Shown: positions 15,425 through 25,815, numbered from the stretch's first letter. The stretch is DNA of 64,000 nucleotides from Streptomyces uncialis (GCF_036250755.1 NZ_CP109583.1:8736001-8800000); one strand, 5' to 3'. The notes: generated by a model from the sequence alone, not told the origin. Numbers and translations are program-made.

Positions 15425-18400
15425 GGGGACCTGGCCCGTCTCGGTGAAGTACCGCACCATGGAGGTGATCCACGACGGTTCGGGGACGGGCAGCTCCAGC
15501 CCCAGGTCCCGCAGCAGCCGGACCGTGCGGTCGTTGCCGTAGCTGTGGTCGGCCAGTTCCATGACGCCCTCACGGAACAGCGGCACCAGGCTCGCCAGGG
15601 AACGGTCACCGTCCTCGGCGGGCCCCGCCTCCAGCGCCGCCAGCCACTCGTCGGCCGACACCATGCGGGGCGCCCGGCCCAGCGACTCCAGGGCCGCGAA
15701 CACCGAGTCCCAGCCCATGCCGACCGGATGGAAGACATGCACGGTCCTGTTGAACGCGGCCTCGGCCCCGGACAGCAGGACGACCGCGTCCGCGACGACA
15801 TCGGCGGGCAGCAGGTCCACCGGCGGCCCCGGCACCTCCGGCGCGAGCCCCAGTTGCAGGAAGCTCTTGATCTGGAGCCAGAAGAAGTCGTCCGTGCGGC
15901 ACGCGCCGCTCACGGAGTCCGGCCCGATCCGCCCGATCCGGTACACCGTCACCGGCACCCCGCGTTCGCGGGCCGCCATCGCGAGCCGTTCGGCGACCCA
16001 CTTGCTCTGCGCGTAGCCGATACCGAGTCCCTCGGCCACCTCCGGCACGGTGTCCTCGTCGATGTACCCGGCCGGTCCCTCCGGCGAGAACACGGCGAGC
16101 GTGGACATATGGTGGAGCGGCTTGAGCACGGTGTCGGCGCAGAACTCGGCGACCCGTACGAACCCGTCCACGTTCGTCGGCCGCACCGACGCGTACGGCG
16201 CGGCGAAGTTGATGTGCGCCGCCGCGTGGTACACGGCCTCCACCTGGCCGGCCAGCTCCCGGTACACCCCGTCGGCCAGCCCGAACCGCTCCCGCGACAG
16301 ATCCCCGGGCACCGCCCGTACCCGCGACAGGTCCAGCCCCTCGTCGGCCCGGTACAGGCGCGCGCTGTCCAGGACGCGGCGCGTCGCCTCCTCGGTGGAG
16401 CCGGCCCGCACGAGACAGTGCACGACACAGCCCGCGGCCAGCAGCGAGCGGAGCAGATGGACCCCGAGGAAGCCGGTCACTCCGGTCAGCAGCACCGTCC
16501 GCGCGACACCCGGACCCATGGGCCGCGCGCCGTGGGACACGTCCACGCTGTCCGGCAGCCGTACATCGGCCCACAGATCGGGCTCGCCCGCGTCGTCCGG
16601 CCCGCTGTCCCCGGTGAGCGCCCGCTCCACCCGCGCCGCCATACCCGCCACCGTCGGCTGGCTGAGCAGCGCGCTCAGCGGGACCTCGACCCCGTACTCC
16701 TCCTGGAGCCGGCCGCGCAGCCGCACCGCCAGCAGCGAGTGGCCGCCCTGGCCGAAGAAGTCGTCGTCCGGCCCGCTCCCGGCCCCGCCCAGCAGTTCGC
16801 CCCACACCCGGGCGACGCCCTGCTCGGTCTCCGTCAGCGGACGTTCGGCGGTCACGGCCCCGCGCGGCGGTGGCAGCGCCGCCGCCATGACGGCCAGGGC
16901 CGCCCGGTCGGTCTTGCCACTGGGCGCCGTCGGCAGCTGGACGACCCGCACGAAGCGGGACGGCACCAGATACGCGGGCAGCGTGCGGCCCAGCAGCCGC
17001 CGCAACGCGGCCTCGTCCGGCTCACGGTCCGGCTCGCCGTCCGGGCCGGGCGAGGGGTCGGACCGCAGGAAGGCGACCAGCCGCCGGTCCCCGGGCCCGT
17101 GCTCCACCGCGACCACGGCCGACGCGGTCACCGACGGCAGATCACCCAGGACGGCCTCCACCTCGGCGGGCTCGATCCGGTGCCCCCGGATCTTGATCTG
17201 CTCGTCGACCCGCCCCAGATGCGTGAACCCGTCCCGGGGGGTGCACTTCACCAGGTCCCCGGTGCGGTACAGCCGGGCACCCGGCGTGGTGTCGTACGGG
17301 TCGGGCAGATAGCGCTCCGCGGTCTGCTCCGGCAGATTCAGATATCCCGGCGACAGGACCCGCCCGCCCACGTACAGCTCGCCCGGCACCCCGAACGGCA
17401 CCGGCCGCCGGTCCCCGTCCAGCACATACATCCGCACCTCGCCCACCGTGTGCCCGATGGACGGCCGCTCCGGCCAGGACGAGGGGTCCGCGGGCAGCCG
17501 CAGCGCGGTGCACAGATGCGCTTCGGAGGGCCCGTACGCGTTGATCAGCCCGGCGTCCGTCAAGCGGCCGAACATCTCCCGCAGCGCGGGTGTCACCACC
17601 AGCTGCTCGCCCGTGGTGTACACCTCGGCCAGCTCCGGCAGCGGGATGTTCCCGCGCACGACGACGGACGCCAGCTCCTGGAGGGCCACGTACGGCAGGA
17701 ACATCCGGGCCACCCGCCGCTCCCGCAGATACCCGGCCAGCCGGTGCAGATCCGTCCGGGTCTCCTCGTCGGTCAGGACCAGTGTCGCCCCGGCGCACAG
17801 CGCGCCGAAGATCTCCTCGAAGGACACGTCGAAGGACAGCGACATGTACTGGAGCATCCGCGAGGCCGCGCGCGGCCCGGACAGCTCCGCCTGGCGGTAC
17901 GCCACATTGGTCAGGGTGAAGTCCTGGATGGCCACCCCCTTCGGCCGTCCCGTCGACCCCGAGGTGTACACCACGTACATCTCGTCGTCCGGACGCCGGC
18001 GCTCCGGCAGGTCCGCCCCGTCCAGCTCCCGCAGCCGCCCCGCCTCGGCGGCCAGGTCGAACACCTCGGTCCCGTCGGGACGCGGGATGTCCGTGACCCC
18101 CCGGGTGAGCAGCAGACGGGGCCGGGAGTCGGCCAGCATCAGCGCGACCCGCTCCGCCGGATAGGCCGGGTCCAGCGGCACGAAGGAGGCCCCGGCCTTG
18201 AGTACCGCCAGCAGCGCGACGACCGCCTCCGGGCCGCGCTCCAGCAGGACCCCGACCCGCGTCCCGGGCCGTGCGCCACGCAGCCGCAGGGCCCGCGCCA
18301 GCCGGTTCGCCCGGGTGTTCAGCCGACGGTACGACAGGACGGTCCCGTCCACCGTCTCGACGGCGGTGGCGTCCGGGGACCGTGCCGCCCGATCCTCGAA

Positions 18401-20173
18401 CAGGTCGGTCACCGACCCCTTCGCGGGCCGGTCGTCGGCGGGCCCGTGCCAGACGGCCGCCAGCTCCCGCAGTTCCCGCTCGGGCACCCAGCGCAGCTCA
18501 CCGACCGTACCGCCCGGCCGGTCGAGCAGATCGGCCAGCAGCACACGGAACCGGCCCACGATCCGCTCGACGGTCGCGGTGTCGAACAGCGCCGGGTCGT
18601 ACTCGAAGGTCAGCCCCAGCTCCTCGGCGCCCTCCTCCACGATCAGCGCGAGGTCGTACTTGGGGGCGCCGCTTACATGCCGCCACTCCGTGACACCCAA
18701 CCCCAGATGCCCCAGCACCCGGCGTTCCCTGGGCATCAGCGTGACCATCGTCCGGAACAGCGGGGAACGGCCGCCGTCCTCGCCCGAGCCCACCGCCTTC
18801 ACCACGTCCTCGAACGCCGCGTCCTTGTGGCGCATCGCGGACAGCACCTCCCGGCGGGTCCGCGCCAGCAGCTCCCGCACGGTGTCCCCGGAGGTGACCC
18901 GGTGCCGCAGCACGACCGTGTTGACCAGGTGCCCGATCACCTCCTGGTCCATGGCCCGGTCGCGCAGCGACACCGGCACCCCGACCGCGAGATCCGTCTG
19001 ACCGGTGTGCCGGTGCAGCAGCACGGCGTAGGCCGCGAGCAGCGCCATCAGCGGGGTCACGCCCTCCGCAGCCGCCCGCTCCCGCAGCCGCCCGGCCTCG
19101 GCGCCGGTCAGTACGGTCCGTACGGCGTGTGCCGTGGCGGCGCTGGGCCCGCGCGGACGGTCCAGCGGCAGATCGAGCAGCGCGGGTACGCCCGCGAGAT
19201 GCTTCGTCCAGTGCTCCAGTGACGCCTGCGGGTCCGGCCCGCCCGTCCGGCCGGTCACGACCTCCCGGAACTGCGGGGCGTGCGGCGGGGGAGTGAACTC
19301 TGCCCCTGCGGCGAGGTCTTGATAGAGCGTCAGCCACTCGTTCAGCAGGACCGACCAGGAGAACCCGTCGAACACGGCGTGGTGCACGTTCACCAGAAGG
19401 GCCGTGCCGCCCGCGCCCCCGGTGCCGCCCGCACCTTCCGTACCGCTCGTGGCGTCCGCGCCTTCCGTACGGGCCATGCCGTCCGCACCGTCCGTACCGC
19501 CCGTGCCGGTCTCCACGCACAGTACGTGCAGCAGAGGTCCCGACCGCAGGTCCAGCCGCCTGCCCGCGAACTCGGCCGTCAGAGCCGTGAGGGCGTCCTC
19601 GCCGGACGCGGTCGCCGTCGCGAAGCCGAAGTCCGGTTCGGCCGCCACCCGCAGCATCAGCCGCCCGTCGTCCGCCATCGCGAAGGTGGTCCGCAGACTC
19701 TCGTGCCGTGCGACGACATGCCGCAGCGCCCGCCGCAGCAGCCCGGCGTCCAGCGACCGGGGGAAACGCAGCAGCACGGGCGAGTTGTACGCGGTCGGGT
19801 CACCGAACTCGCACGCGTACCAGATCCCGGCCTGGCCGGACGTCGCCTCGGTCTCCGCGTCGGTCGCGGTGCCGATGCCGCTGTCGGTGGCTCCGCTTGC
19901 CGGTCCCGGCGTGGTCCCGGTGTCCGTGCCGGCCGCCCGGCCGGTACGGGGGGCGCCTTCCCGGCGGCGGGCGCGCAGCAGGTCGGACAGGGCGCGGGGG
20001 GTGCCGCACCGGGCGATGTCGCGCGCGCCGACGTCCAGGCCCAGCAGGGCTTTGAGATCGGCGGCGTAGGCGTCGGCGTGGCTCGCGGCGAACGGGTCGT
20101 CGGCCGTCGCGTCCGGGCGGCCCGTGGTGTGCCGCCAGCGGTCCAGGACGACGCTGAGCAGGGGGTCAGTCAT
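15407..20173 (-). CDS. NRPS: (degenerate carrier-like)-C-A-T-thioester reductase
   Basis: A 1588-residue synthetase. Residues 1-70 resemble a carrier domain that has lost its Ser site. The condensation domain (about 115-560) has HHAVFDG at 264-270. The adenylation domain (about 589-1090) has [11 protein letters not shown] and keeps the amino-binding Asp in SFDVSFEEI. The carrier has GGHSLLA (Ser about 1145). The NAD(P)H-dependent reductase (about 1225-1588) has TGVTGFLG and the catalytic YAQSK near 1390. This C-A-T-R order matches the second PBD synthetase (SibD type): it would activate the alkyl-dihydropyrrole acid, join it to the anthranilate on the A-T protein and release an aldehyde that cyclises. 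GGAGGTGA precedes the ATG, six bases after the upstream gene. A Gly/Thr-rich insert sits at residues 222-257. Confidence 0.93.
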   Translation of the reverse strand: MTDPLLSVVLDRWRHTTGRPDATADDPFAASHADAYAADLKALLGLDVGARDIARCGTPRALSDLLRARRREGAPRTGRAAGTDTGTTPGPASGATDSGIGTATDAETEATSGQAGIWYACEFGDPTAYNSPVLLRFPRSLDAGLLRRALRHVVARHESLRTTFAMADDGRLMLRVAAEPDFGFATATASGEDALTALTAEFAGRRLDLRSGPLLHVLCVETGTGGTDGADGMARTEGADATSGTEGAGGTGGAGGTALLVNVHHAVFDGFSWSVLLNEWLTLYQDLAAGAEFTPPPHAPQFREVVTGRTGGPDPQASLEHWTKHLAGVPALLDLPLDRPRGPSAATAHAVRTVLTGAEAGRLRERAAAEGVTPLMALLAAYAVLLHRHTGQTDLAVGVPVSLRDRAMDQEVIGHLVNTVVLRHRVTSGDTVRELLARTRREVLSAMRHKDAAFEDVVKAVGSGEDGGRSPLFRTMVTLMPRERRVLGHLGLGVTEWRHVSGAPKYDLALIVEEGAEELGLTFEYDPALFDTATVERIVGRFRVLLADLLDRPGGTVGELRWVPERELRELAAVWHGPADDRPAKGSVTDLFEDRAARSPDATAVETVDGTVLSYRRLNTRANRLARALRLRGARPGTRVGVLLERGPEAVVALLAVLKAGASFVPLDPAYPAERVALMLADSRPRLLLTRGVTDIPRPDGTEVFDLAAEAGRLRELDGADLPERRRPDDEMYVVYTSGSTGRPKGVAIQDFTLTNVAYRQAELSGPRAASRMLQYMSLSFDVSFEEIFGALCAGATLVLTDEETRTDLHRLAGYLRERRVARMFLPYVALQELASVVVRGNIPLPELAEVYTTGEQLVVTPALREMFGRLTDAGLINAYGPSEAHLCTALRLPADPSSWPERPSIGHTVGEVRMYVLDGDRRPVPFGVPGELYVGGRVLSPGYLNLPEQTAERYLPDPYDTTPGARLYRTGDLVKCTPRDGFTHLGRVDEQIKIRGHRIEPAEVEAVLGDLPSVTASAVVAVEHGPGDRRLVAFLRSDPSPGPDGEPDREPDEAALRRLLGRTLPAYLVPSRFVRVVQLPTAPSGKTDRAALAVMAAALPPPRGAVTAERPLTETEQGVARVWGELLGGAGSGPDDDFFGQGGHSLLAVRLRGRLQEEYGVEVPLSALLSQPTVAGMAARVERALTGDSGPDDAGEPDLWADVRLPDSVDVSHGARPMGPGVARTVLLTGVTGFLGVHLLRSLLAAGCVVHCLVRAGSTEEATRRVLDSARLYRADEGLDLSRVRAVPGDLSRERFGLADGVYRELAGQVEAVYHAAAHINFAAPYASVRPTNVDGFVRVAEFCADTVLKPLHHMSTLAVFSPEGPAGYIDEDTVPEVAEGLGIGYAQSKWVAERLAMAARERGVPVTVYRIGRIGPDSVSGACRTDDFFWLQIKSFLQLGLAPEVPGPPVDLLPADVVADAVVLLSGAEAAFNRTVHVFHPVGMGWDSVFAALESLGRAPRMVSADEWLAALEAGPAEDGDRSLASLVPLFREGVMELADHSYGNDRTVRLLRDLGLELPVPEPSWITSMVRYFTETGQVPAPRVP
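19403..19510 (-). repeat. In-frame Gly/Thr/Ala-rich repeat inside the condensation domain
   Basis: Encodes residues about 222-257, just before the HHAVFDG active site. It is made of imperfect GGT/GAD/GTE units built from short GGTAC(G)G-type repeats. Typical condensation domains have only a short loop here. Confidence 0.75.
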
Positions 20174-20179
20174 GAGCGG

Positions 20180-22012
20180 TCACCTCCGTGCCGTCTCTTC
20201 GTCCGCGGGTCCGCCGTCCGGGGCCGTGCCGTCCCCGGCGGTGCCGTCCCGCAGCGCGCGTATGTGCCCTGCCAGGGACTCGGCGTTGTCGTGCTGGAAG
20301 ATGTCCTCGGCCCGTACGCCCACCCCCATCACGTCCTGGATGTTCGCGGCGAGCCGGATGAGCTGGAGCGAGTTGGCGCCGGACAGCACGAACGAGTCCG
20401 CGGTGCCGATCCGTTCGCGGCCCGTCACCCCGGCCAGCAGTCCGACGACCGTCGACGCGACCGGATCGTCGGCCGCCGTCGTGGCCTGCCCGTCGTCCGG
20501 CTCGACCAGCACCGCGCGCGGCTCCTGGAGGGCCATACGGTCCAGCTTCCCGTTGTGGTTCAGCGGCAGCTCGGACAGATGGTGCACCCGCGCGGGCAGC
20601 ATGTAGTCGGGCAGCCGTCCGCGCAGCTGCGACAGCAGCGCCTCGGTGCCGGGCGGCTCCCCGGTGGCGGTCGTGCAGAACAGCACCAGCTCGCGCAGCC
20701 CGTCCGCCGCGTCCACCGCGCGCACCACCGCCCGCTTCACCGCGCCGGTCTCCTCCGCGGCGAGTTCGACCTCGCGCAGCTCCACCCGGAAGCCCCGGAT
20801 CTTGACCATCTGGTCCGCCCGCCCCGACAGCACGACCTCGCCCTCCGGTGTCGTGCGTGCCATGTCGCCGGTACGCAGCACCCGCGTCCCGTCGAGCTCG
20901 GGGAACTTGCGGGCGGTCAGCTCCGGCTGGTCGAGATAGCCCTGGGCGAGCCCCGCGCCGCTGACGCACAGCTCACCCACCTCACCGGGCCCGCACGGGG
21001 TGAGATCGTCACGCAGCACATGCAGCCCCACCCCGGGCAACGGCAGCCCCACCGGGAACACCTGGCGGCGCAGATCGTCCTCGTCGAGGGCGTGCACGGC
21101 GGTCAGCGCCGAGTTCTCCGTGCAGCCGTACGCGTTGTACACGGTGCCGCCGACGGCCTTCAGGGCGCGTGAGAGATGGACGGGGGAGGGGAAGTCACCG
21201 CTGACGATGACCGTGCGCACCCCGGCCAGCGCCTGCGGGTAGCCGTCCACGAGCAGGTTGAACAGTCCGCACGGCAGATTCAGGAACGTCACCTTCCGCT
21301 CGGTGATCGTCGCCGCCAGATCCGGCAGCGACGGCAGCTGCGGCGGCGGTACCACCACCCGTGCCCCGTGCAGCAGGCTCAGCCAGATCTCCGTGGTGGA
21401 CGCGGCGAAGGAGTACGGGGCGAGCTGGAGGAAGCAGTCGTCGTCACGCACCTCCGCCTCGCCGTTGTGCTCGGCGACCCGGGCGATCGCCCGGTGCGGG
21501 ACGAGCACCCCCTTGGGACGGCCCGTGGACCCGGAGGTGAACATCAGATACGCGGTGCTCGCCGGGTCCACCGGCTCCGGCAGGTTCCCGCTCCCGTACG
21601 TGGCGCTGTCGGACAGCAGCTCGTGCACGTCCCGCTCGGCGGTCACCGACCCCAGGCCCGCCGGTACGTCCCGCAGGGTCAGCGGTGGCGCCGCCTCACG
21701 GACGATCGCCCGGCGCACGGACACCGGGTGCGCCGGATTCAGCGGCACCACCACCGCCCCCGCCTTCAGCACCGCCAGGATGACGACGTACAGCTCCAGC
21801 GACCGCGACATGTGCAGGCCCACCCGGCTGCCCGGCGTCACCCCCTCGCGCTCCAGCCGGCGGGCGAGACGGTTCGCGGACGCGTTGAGCTCGCGGTAGG
21901 TGAGCGAGGCCGTTCCGTACTCCAGCGCGGTCTTCTCCGCCGCGACCGCGGCGGCGGTCTCGAAAGCGGTGGTCAGAGCGGGCACGTCCTTCAGTTCTTC
22001 GATGGCATGCAT
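20180..22012 (-). CDS. NRPS A-T protein loading (hydroxy)anthranilate
   Basis: A 610-residue adenylation-thiolation protein. Adenylation signatures: [13 protein letters not shown] (about 165), YGCTEN, and [19 protein letters not shown] (about 395). The position normally held by the amino-group-binding Asp is Ala ([10 protein letters not shown], about residue 203), as expected when the substrate is an aryl acid without an alpha-amino group. The carrier domain ends the protein with SGANSLQL, Ser about 547. It corresponds to SibE/TomA-type proteins that load 3-hydroxy-4-methylanthranilate or a relative and present it to the C domain of the next gene, six bases downstream. The ATG at 22012 has a TGGAG site; frames further upstream are not family-like. 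Confidence 0.92.
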   Translation of the reverse strand: MHAIEELKDVPALTTAFETAAAVAAEKTALEYGTASLTYRELNASANRLARRLEREGVTPGSRVGLHMSRSLELYVVILAVLKAGAVVVPLNPAHPVSVRRAIVREAAPPLTLRDVPAGLGSVTAERDVHELLSDSATYGSGNLPEPVDPASTAYLMFTSGSTGRPKGVLVPHRAIARVAEHNGEAEVRDDDCFLQLAPYSFAASTTEIWLSLLHGARVVVPPPQLPSLPDLAATITERKVTFLNLPCGLFNLLVDGYPQALAGVRTVIVSGDFPSPVHLSRALKAVGGTVYNAYGCTENSALTAVHALDEDDLRRQVFPVGLPLPGVGLHVLRDDLTPCGPGEVGELCVSGAGLAQGYLDQPELTARKFPELDGTRVLRTGDMARTTPEGEVVLSGRADQMVKIRGFRVELREVELAAEETGAVKRAVVRAVDAADGLRELVLFCTTATGEPPGTEALLSQLRGRLPDYMLPARVHHLSELPLNHNGKLDRMALQEPRAVLVEPDDGQATTAADDPVASTVVGLLAGVTGRERIGTADSFVLSGANSLQLIRLAANIQDVMGVGVRAEDIFQHDNAESLAGHIRALRDGTAGDGTAPDGGPADEETARR

Positions 22013-22124
22013 GCAGACTCCAGCGGACGGAAGGTCGGGTGGACGCACGACGGCCCGGCGCACACCGGGTGCGCCGGGCCGTCGTCGTGACGGAGATATG
22101 GGGGGCGGAAGGGACGGGGACGGG

Positions 22125-24455
22125 TCAGGCGGTGGACGGTTCCGCCGCGGGCAGCGACGCCCTCAGGAACCGGGCGGTCGTGGTGTCGGCGGACTCCGCC
22201 ATCTCGGCGGGCGTACCGGTGAACACCACCCGGCCGCCGTGCTCGCCCGCACCGGGCCCGATGTCGATGATCCAGTCGGCGTGCTTGGCGACGTCCAGGT
22301 CGTGCTCGATGGCGATGACCGTGTTGCCCGCGTCCACCAGCCGGTCCAGCAGCGCCAGCAGATTGCCGACATCCGCCATGTGCAGCCCGGTGGTCGGCTC
22401 GTCGAACACGTACACACTGCCGCGCTCGTGCAGCCGGTCCGCGAGCTTCACCCGCTGGCGCTCACCGCCCGACAGCATCGACAAGGGCCTGCCCAGCGTC
22501 AGATAGCCCAGGCCGACCTCGTGCAGCGGGTCCAGACGGCGTACGACGGCCGGGTCGTCGAAGTGGTCCCGGGACTCGGCCACCGTGAGGTCCAGCACCT
22601 GGGCGATATCGAGGCCCTTCACCCGGTGCTCCAGTACATCGGCGCGATAACGGCTGCCCTCGCACAGCTCGCACACCGTGGTCACCGGGTCCAGGAACGC
22701 CAGATCGGTGGTGATCGTGCCGCGCCCCTTGCACTCGGGACAGGCGCCCTTGGCGTTGAAGCTGAACAGGCTCGCGTCCAGCCCGTGCGCCTTCGCGTAC
22801 TGCTTGCGCACCATGTCCCAGATACCGGTGTACGTCGCCGGGGTGGACCGGGGGTTCATGCCCACCGCCGACTGGTCCAGCACGATCGCCCGCGGATGCT
22901 CTTGGGTGAACACCTTAGACACCAGGGTGGACTTGCCCGACCCGGCGACCCCGGTGACCACCGTCAGCACCCCGGTCGGGAAGTCGACGTCCACCTCGCG
23001 CAGATTGTGCAGCCGCGCGCCACGCACCGACAACTGCCCTGTCGCCGTCCGGGGCGCGGGCTTGAGACCGGGCTGGACCCGGAAGTGCCGGCCGGTGAGC
23101 GTCCCGCTGTGCGCCAGCTTCTCCACGGTGCCGGTGAACACGATCTCACCGCCCCGCGCACCCGCCTCCGGACCCATGTCGATGACATGGTCGGCGATGG
23201 CGATGACATCGCGGTTGTGCTCCACGATCAGCACGGTGTTGCCCTTGTCGCGCAGATCCAGCAGCAGCCGGTTCAGCCGGTCCACGTCATGGGCGTGCAG
23301 TCCCACACTCGGCTCGTCGAAGATGTACGTCATCCCCGTCAGCGCCGAACCCAGATGACGTACCGTCTTCAGCCGCTGCCCCTCACCGCCCGACAGGGTG
23401 CGGGTCGGCCGGTTCAGGGTGAGATACCCCAGCCCCACCGAGGCGATCCGGCGCAGCGAGGCCAGCGCGGCCGGTACGACCGGGCCGGGCCACCGCCCGG
23501 CCACCCGCTCCAGCTCCGTCACCAGGTCACCGATCTCCATCGCGCAGTAGTCGGCGATGTTGCGGCCGTCGATCGTCGAGTCCAGGGCCGCCCGGGACAG
23601 CCGGGCGCCCCCGCACTCCGGGCAGGTCCGCTCGGTGACGACCTGCTCGGTGGACCTGCGCTCCTTGTCCTTGAGCGATTCCAGACCCGGCTTCACGAAC
23701 CGCCGGGTGAGGCGGGGCACCACACCCTCGTAGTCGTTGATGGCGACGTTGTTGAGATCGTCGGGGCGGATCGTCTGGAACCCTTCCCCGTGCAGCAGCA
23801 GGTCCATCTCCTGCTTCGTGTAACGCGCCAGCGGCTTGTCGGCGTCGAACACCGGCTCCAGGTCCTGCTCCCGGGCGCGCCCCTTCTCGTACCGGCTGAT
23901 CTGCGCGTAGCGCTTCCAGTAGTTGGTGCCCACCGCGAAGTTGGAGTGCCGGATCGCGCCCTCGTTCAGGGACTTGTCGAGGTCCAGCAGCTTGTCCAGG
24001 TCGAGCTGGAGGGTGGCGCCGAGACCGTCGCAGTGCGGGCACATGCCCTGCGGGTCGTTGAACGAGTAGAAGTTCGACGGTCCGGCGCTGGGCTCCCCGT
24101 ACCGCGAGAACAGCACCCGCAGCACCGGATTGACCTCGGTCATCGTGCCGACCGTGGAACGGGTGCCGCCGCCCACCGGCTTCTGGTCCACGACGATCGC
24201 CGGGGCCAGGTTCTCGATCAGGTCGAACTCGGGGCGCTCGTAACGCGGCAGCCGGTTGCGGATGAACGCGGGGAACACCTCGTTGAGCTGCCGTTGCGAC
24301 TCCACCGCGATCGTCCCGAACACGACGGACGACTTGCCGGAGCCGGACACCCCGGTCACCACCGTCAGCACGCCCAGCGGGATGCGCAGGTCCACCCCCT
24401 TGAGGTTGTTGGCCCGCGCCCCCGTCACCACGATGTGCTGCCTGTCCTCGCGCAT
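22125..24455 (-). CDS. UvrA-like excinuclease paralogue, drug self-resistance
   Basis: A 776-residue UvrA2/DrrC-type tandem ABC ATPase. Two Walker A sites (GVSGSGKSS at 35-43; [10 protein letters not shown] about 510), two signature motifs ([23 protein letters not shown]) and two Walker B regions ([20 protein letters not shown]). Zinc-site CxxC pairs remain (CPHC, CPEC, CPEC, CELC). At 776 residues it is shorter than housekeeping UvrA (about 950-1000) and probably lacks the UvrB-binding domain. PBD drugs alkylate guanine in the minor groove, and UvrA-like genes occur in clusters for DNA-binding drugs such as daunorubicin, so removal of drug adducts in the producer is the likely job. GAGGGAA precedes the ATG. 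Confidence 0.92.
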   Translation of the reverse strand: MREDRQHIVVTGARANNLKGVDLRIPLGVLTVVTGVSGSGKSSVVFGTIAVESQRQLNEVFPAFIRNRLPRYERPEFDLIENLAPAIVVDQKPVGGGTRSTVGTMTEVNPVLRVLFSRYGEPSAGPSNFYSFNDPQGMCPHCDGLGATLQLDLDKLLDLDKSLNEGAIRHSNFAVGTNYWKRYAQISRYEKGRAREQDLEPVFDADKPLARYTKQEMDLLLHGEGFQTIRPDDLNNVAINDYEGVVPRLTRRFVKPGLESLKDKERRSTEQVVTERTCPECGGARLSRAALDSTIDGRNIADYCAMEIGDLVTELERVAGRWPGPVVPAALASLRRIASVGLGYLTLNRPTRTLSGGEGQRLKTVRHLGSALTGMTYIFDEPSVGLHAHDVDRLNRLLLDLRDKGNTVLIVEHNRDVIAIADHVIDMGPEAGARGGEIVFTGTVEKLAHSGTLTGRHFRVQPGLKPAPRTATGQLSVRGARLHNLREVDVDFPTGVLTVVTGVAGSGKSTLVSKVFTQEHPRAIVLDQSAVGMNPRSTPATYTGIWDMVRKQYAKAHGLDASLFSFNAKGACPECKGRGTITTDLAFLDPVTTVCELCEGSRYRADVLEHRVKGLDIAQVLDLTVAESRDHFDDPAVVRRLDPLHEVGLGYLTLGRPLSMLSGGERQRVKLADRLHERGSVYVFDEPTTGLHMADVGNLLALLDRLVDAGNTVIAIEHDLDVAKHADWIIDIGPGAGEHGGRVVFTGTPAEMAESADTTTARFLRASLPAAEPSTA

Positions 24456-24503
24456 GGGCGATTCCCTCTCCTCACTTGCCGCTGTTCACTCGCTGACCTG
24501 CTG

Positions 24504-25604
24504 TCATCGGCCTCTCACCACTGTGCCCGCCGTGGCGGTCCCGGCGGCGTCCGCCGCGAGGTCGCCCATCGAGATCCGGCCACCCCGGGTGACCAGGTCC
24601 ACCAGGAACTTCTCCGCCGAGGCGTCCGTACCGCCGCGCGCCCCGGTGAGGCCCGCGAACCACTCGGCGCTCGCCGCCCCGATGCGCTGGGTGTGCTCCA
24701 CCGCCGGGCGCCGGGCCGCCTCGTACGCCGTCAGCGCCTTCGGCAGCGACGGCTCCACGCACAGGGCGGTGACCAGCGCGTGGGCGTCGTCCAGGGCGAG
24801 GCGGGTGCCCGAACCGATCGAGTAGTGCGCCGTGTGCGCCGCGTCGCCCAGCAGCACGACGTTGCCGCTGGACCAGACGGCGTTGCGCACCTGGACGAAT
24901 CGGCTCCACCGGGACCGGTTCTCCAGCAGCCGCGCCCCGGCCAGGGGCTTCGCGAACAGGGCGGCCACCTCACCGGTGTCCGGCCGGTGCGCGGCCTCCA
25001 CCAGGAAGGTGCCGCGCCCGGGACCGAACGGATAGGCGTGGGCGACCACCGGGCCGTCCGGGGTGTCGGCGACGAAGAAGGACAGCGAGTCGAAGGCCCG
25101 CTCGGCCCCCAGCCAGATGTAGTGCGGCGCGGTGTGCGCGGTCATGGTGCCGAAGCGGTCGGCCAGCGCCGTACGGGTCGCCGAACCGGCCCCGTCGGCC
25201 GCCACCACCAGGTCGTACAGACAGGACAGCGCGTCGGTGTCCGGGGCCGGGACGCCCTCGTGCAGGACGACTCCCAGCTCCGCGCACCGGCGGCGCAGCA
25301 CCCGCAGCAGCGCGCGTCGGCTCAGCGCGCCCAGCGGGGGCGCGGACACGCTGAGGGTCCGCCCGTGCCGGCGCACGGCGATCTCCGCCCATCGGGTCAG
25401 GTGCGGTTCCAGCGCGTCGGCGAGCACCGGGTCGGCACGCCGGACGGTGTCGGTGGCGGCGGGCGGCAGGATGACGCCGAACCCGTAGGTGTCGGCCACC
25501 CGGTGGCGTTCCCACACGGTGACCTCGGTCCCCGGGGCGGCCAGCTTCATGAAGGCGGCGAACGCCAGCCCGGCCGGGCCGCCGCCGCTGACAGCGATCC
25601 TCAC
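24504..25604 (-). CDS. FAD-dependent aryl-thioester hydroxylase, SibG-like
   Basis: A 366-residue flavoprotein monooxygenase. It has the N-terminal FAD fold (SGGGPAGLAFAAFMK, residues 5-19) and GDAAHTAHYSIGSGTRLALD (about 280-299). The second motif closely matches anthraniloyl-CoA monooxygenase and salicylyl-CoA 5-hydroxylase, enzymes that hydroxylate aromatic acids held as thioesters. In sibiromycin biosynthesis SibG adds the C5 hydroxyl while the substrate sits on the carrier protein, and this gene lies next to the A-T protein and glycosyltransferase. The new hydroxyl would be the sugar attachment point. The GTG at 25604 has GAGGAG five bases upstream. Upstream lies an unusual repeat region. 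Confidence 0.88.
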   Translation of the reverse strand: MRIAVSGGGPAGLAFAAFMKLAAPGTEVTVWERHRVADTYGFGVILPPAATDTVRRADPVLADALEPHLTRWAEIAVRRHGRTLSVSAPPLGALSRRALLRVLRRRCAELGVVLHEGVPAPDTDALSCLYDLVVAADGAGSATRTALADRFGTMTAHTAPHYIWLGAERAFDSLSFFVADTPDGPVVAHAYPFGPGRGTFLVEAAHRPDTGEVAALFAKPLAGARLLENRSRWSRFVQVRNAVWSSGNVVLLGDAAHTAHYSIGSGTRLALDDAHALVTALCVEPSLPKALTAYEAARRPAVEHTQRIGAASAEWFAGLTGARGGTDASAEKFLVDLVTRGGRISMGDLAADAAGTATAGTVVRGR

Positions 25605-25610
25605 GGTGTC

Positions 25611-25775
25611 TCCTCGGTGCGGTGCGGTGCGGTGCGTGCATGGGGTGCGGTGTCGCGCGGTGCGGTGAAGGGCGGCGCGGTGCGGTGGACCCGGTGCGGT
25701 CGGCGTCGGTCGGTGCCGAACCGTTCGTCCAGGACCCTTCGTCCAGGACCCTTCGCCCGGGACCGCTCGGCCAGG
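25611..25775. repeat. GGTGC-rich array and 14-bp tandem repeat upstream of the hydroxylase
   Basis: 25611-25715 holds many copies of GGTGCG or close variants (four in direct tandem at 25616-25635). 25727-25770 holds TTCGTCCAGGACCC twice in tandem plus a diverged third copy (TTCGCCCGGGACC). Both lie in the 211-base gap between the glycosyltransferase stop and the hydroxylase start and would form the leader of the hydroxylase if transcription starts locally. No gene fits here. Confidence 0.8.
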
Positions 25776-25815
25776 GCCGTCCGTACCGGCACCCGACCGG
25801 GCCTGTACGGGTGCC

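Noticed and set aside
15320..19222. Very long open frame on the plus strand opposite the NRPS (about 1300 codons), and similar ones at 6014-8158, 21900-26048, 49112-51697 (minus) and 60373-63717.
   Set aside because: They are antisense or frame shadows caused by high third-position GC. The translations are Arg/Pro/Gly-rich without family motifs, and the opposite strand encodes intact enzymes.
22125..24455. Housekeeping UvrA.
   Set aside because: Too short (776 residues) and embedded between NRPS and hydroxylase genes; it fits the UvrA2/DrrC resistance type.
25611..25775. CRISPR array.
   Set aside because: Repeats are directly adjacent or irregular, with no unique spacers of constant length and no cas genes.
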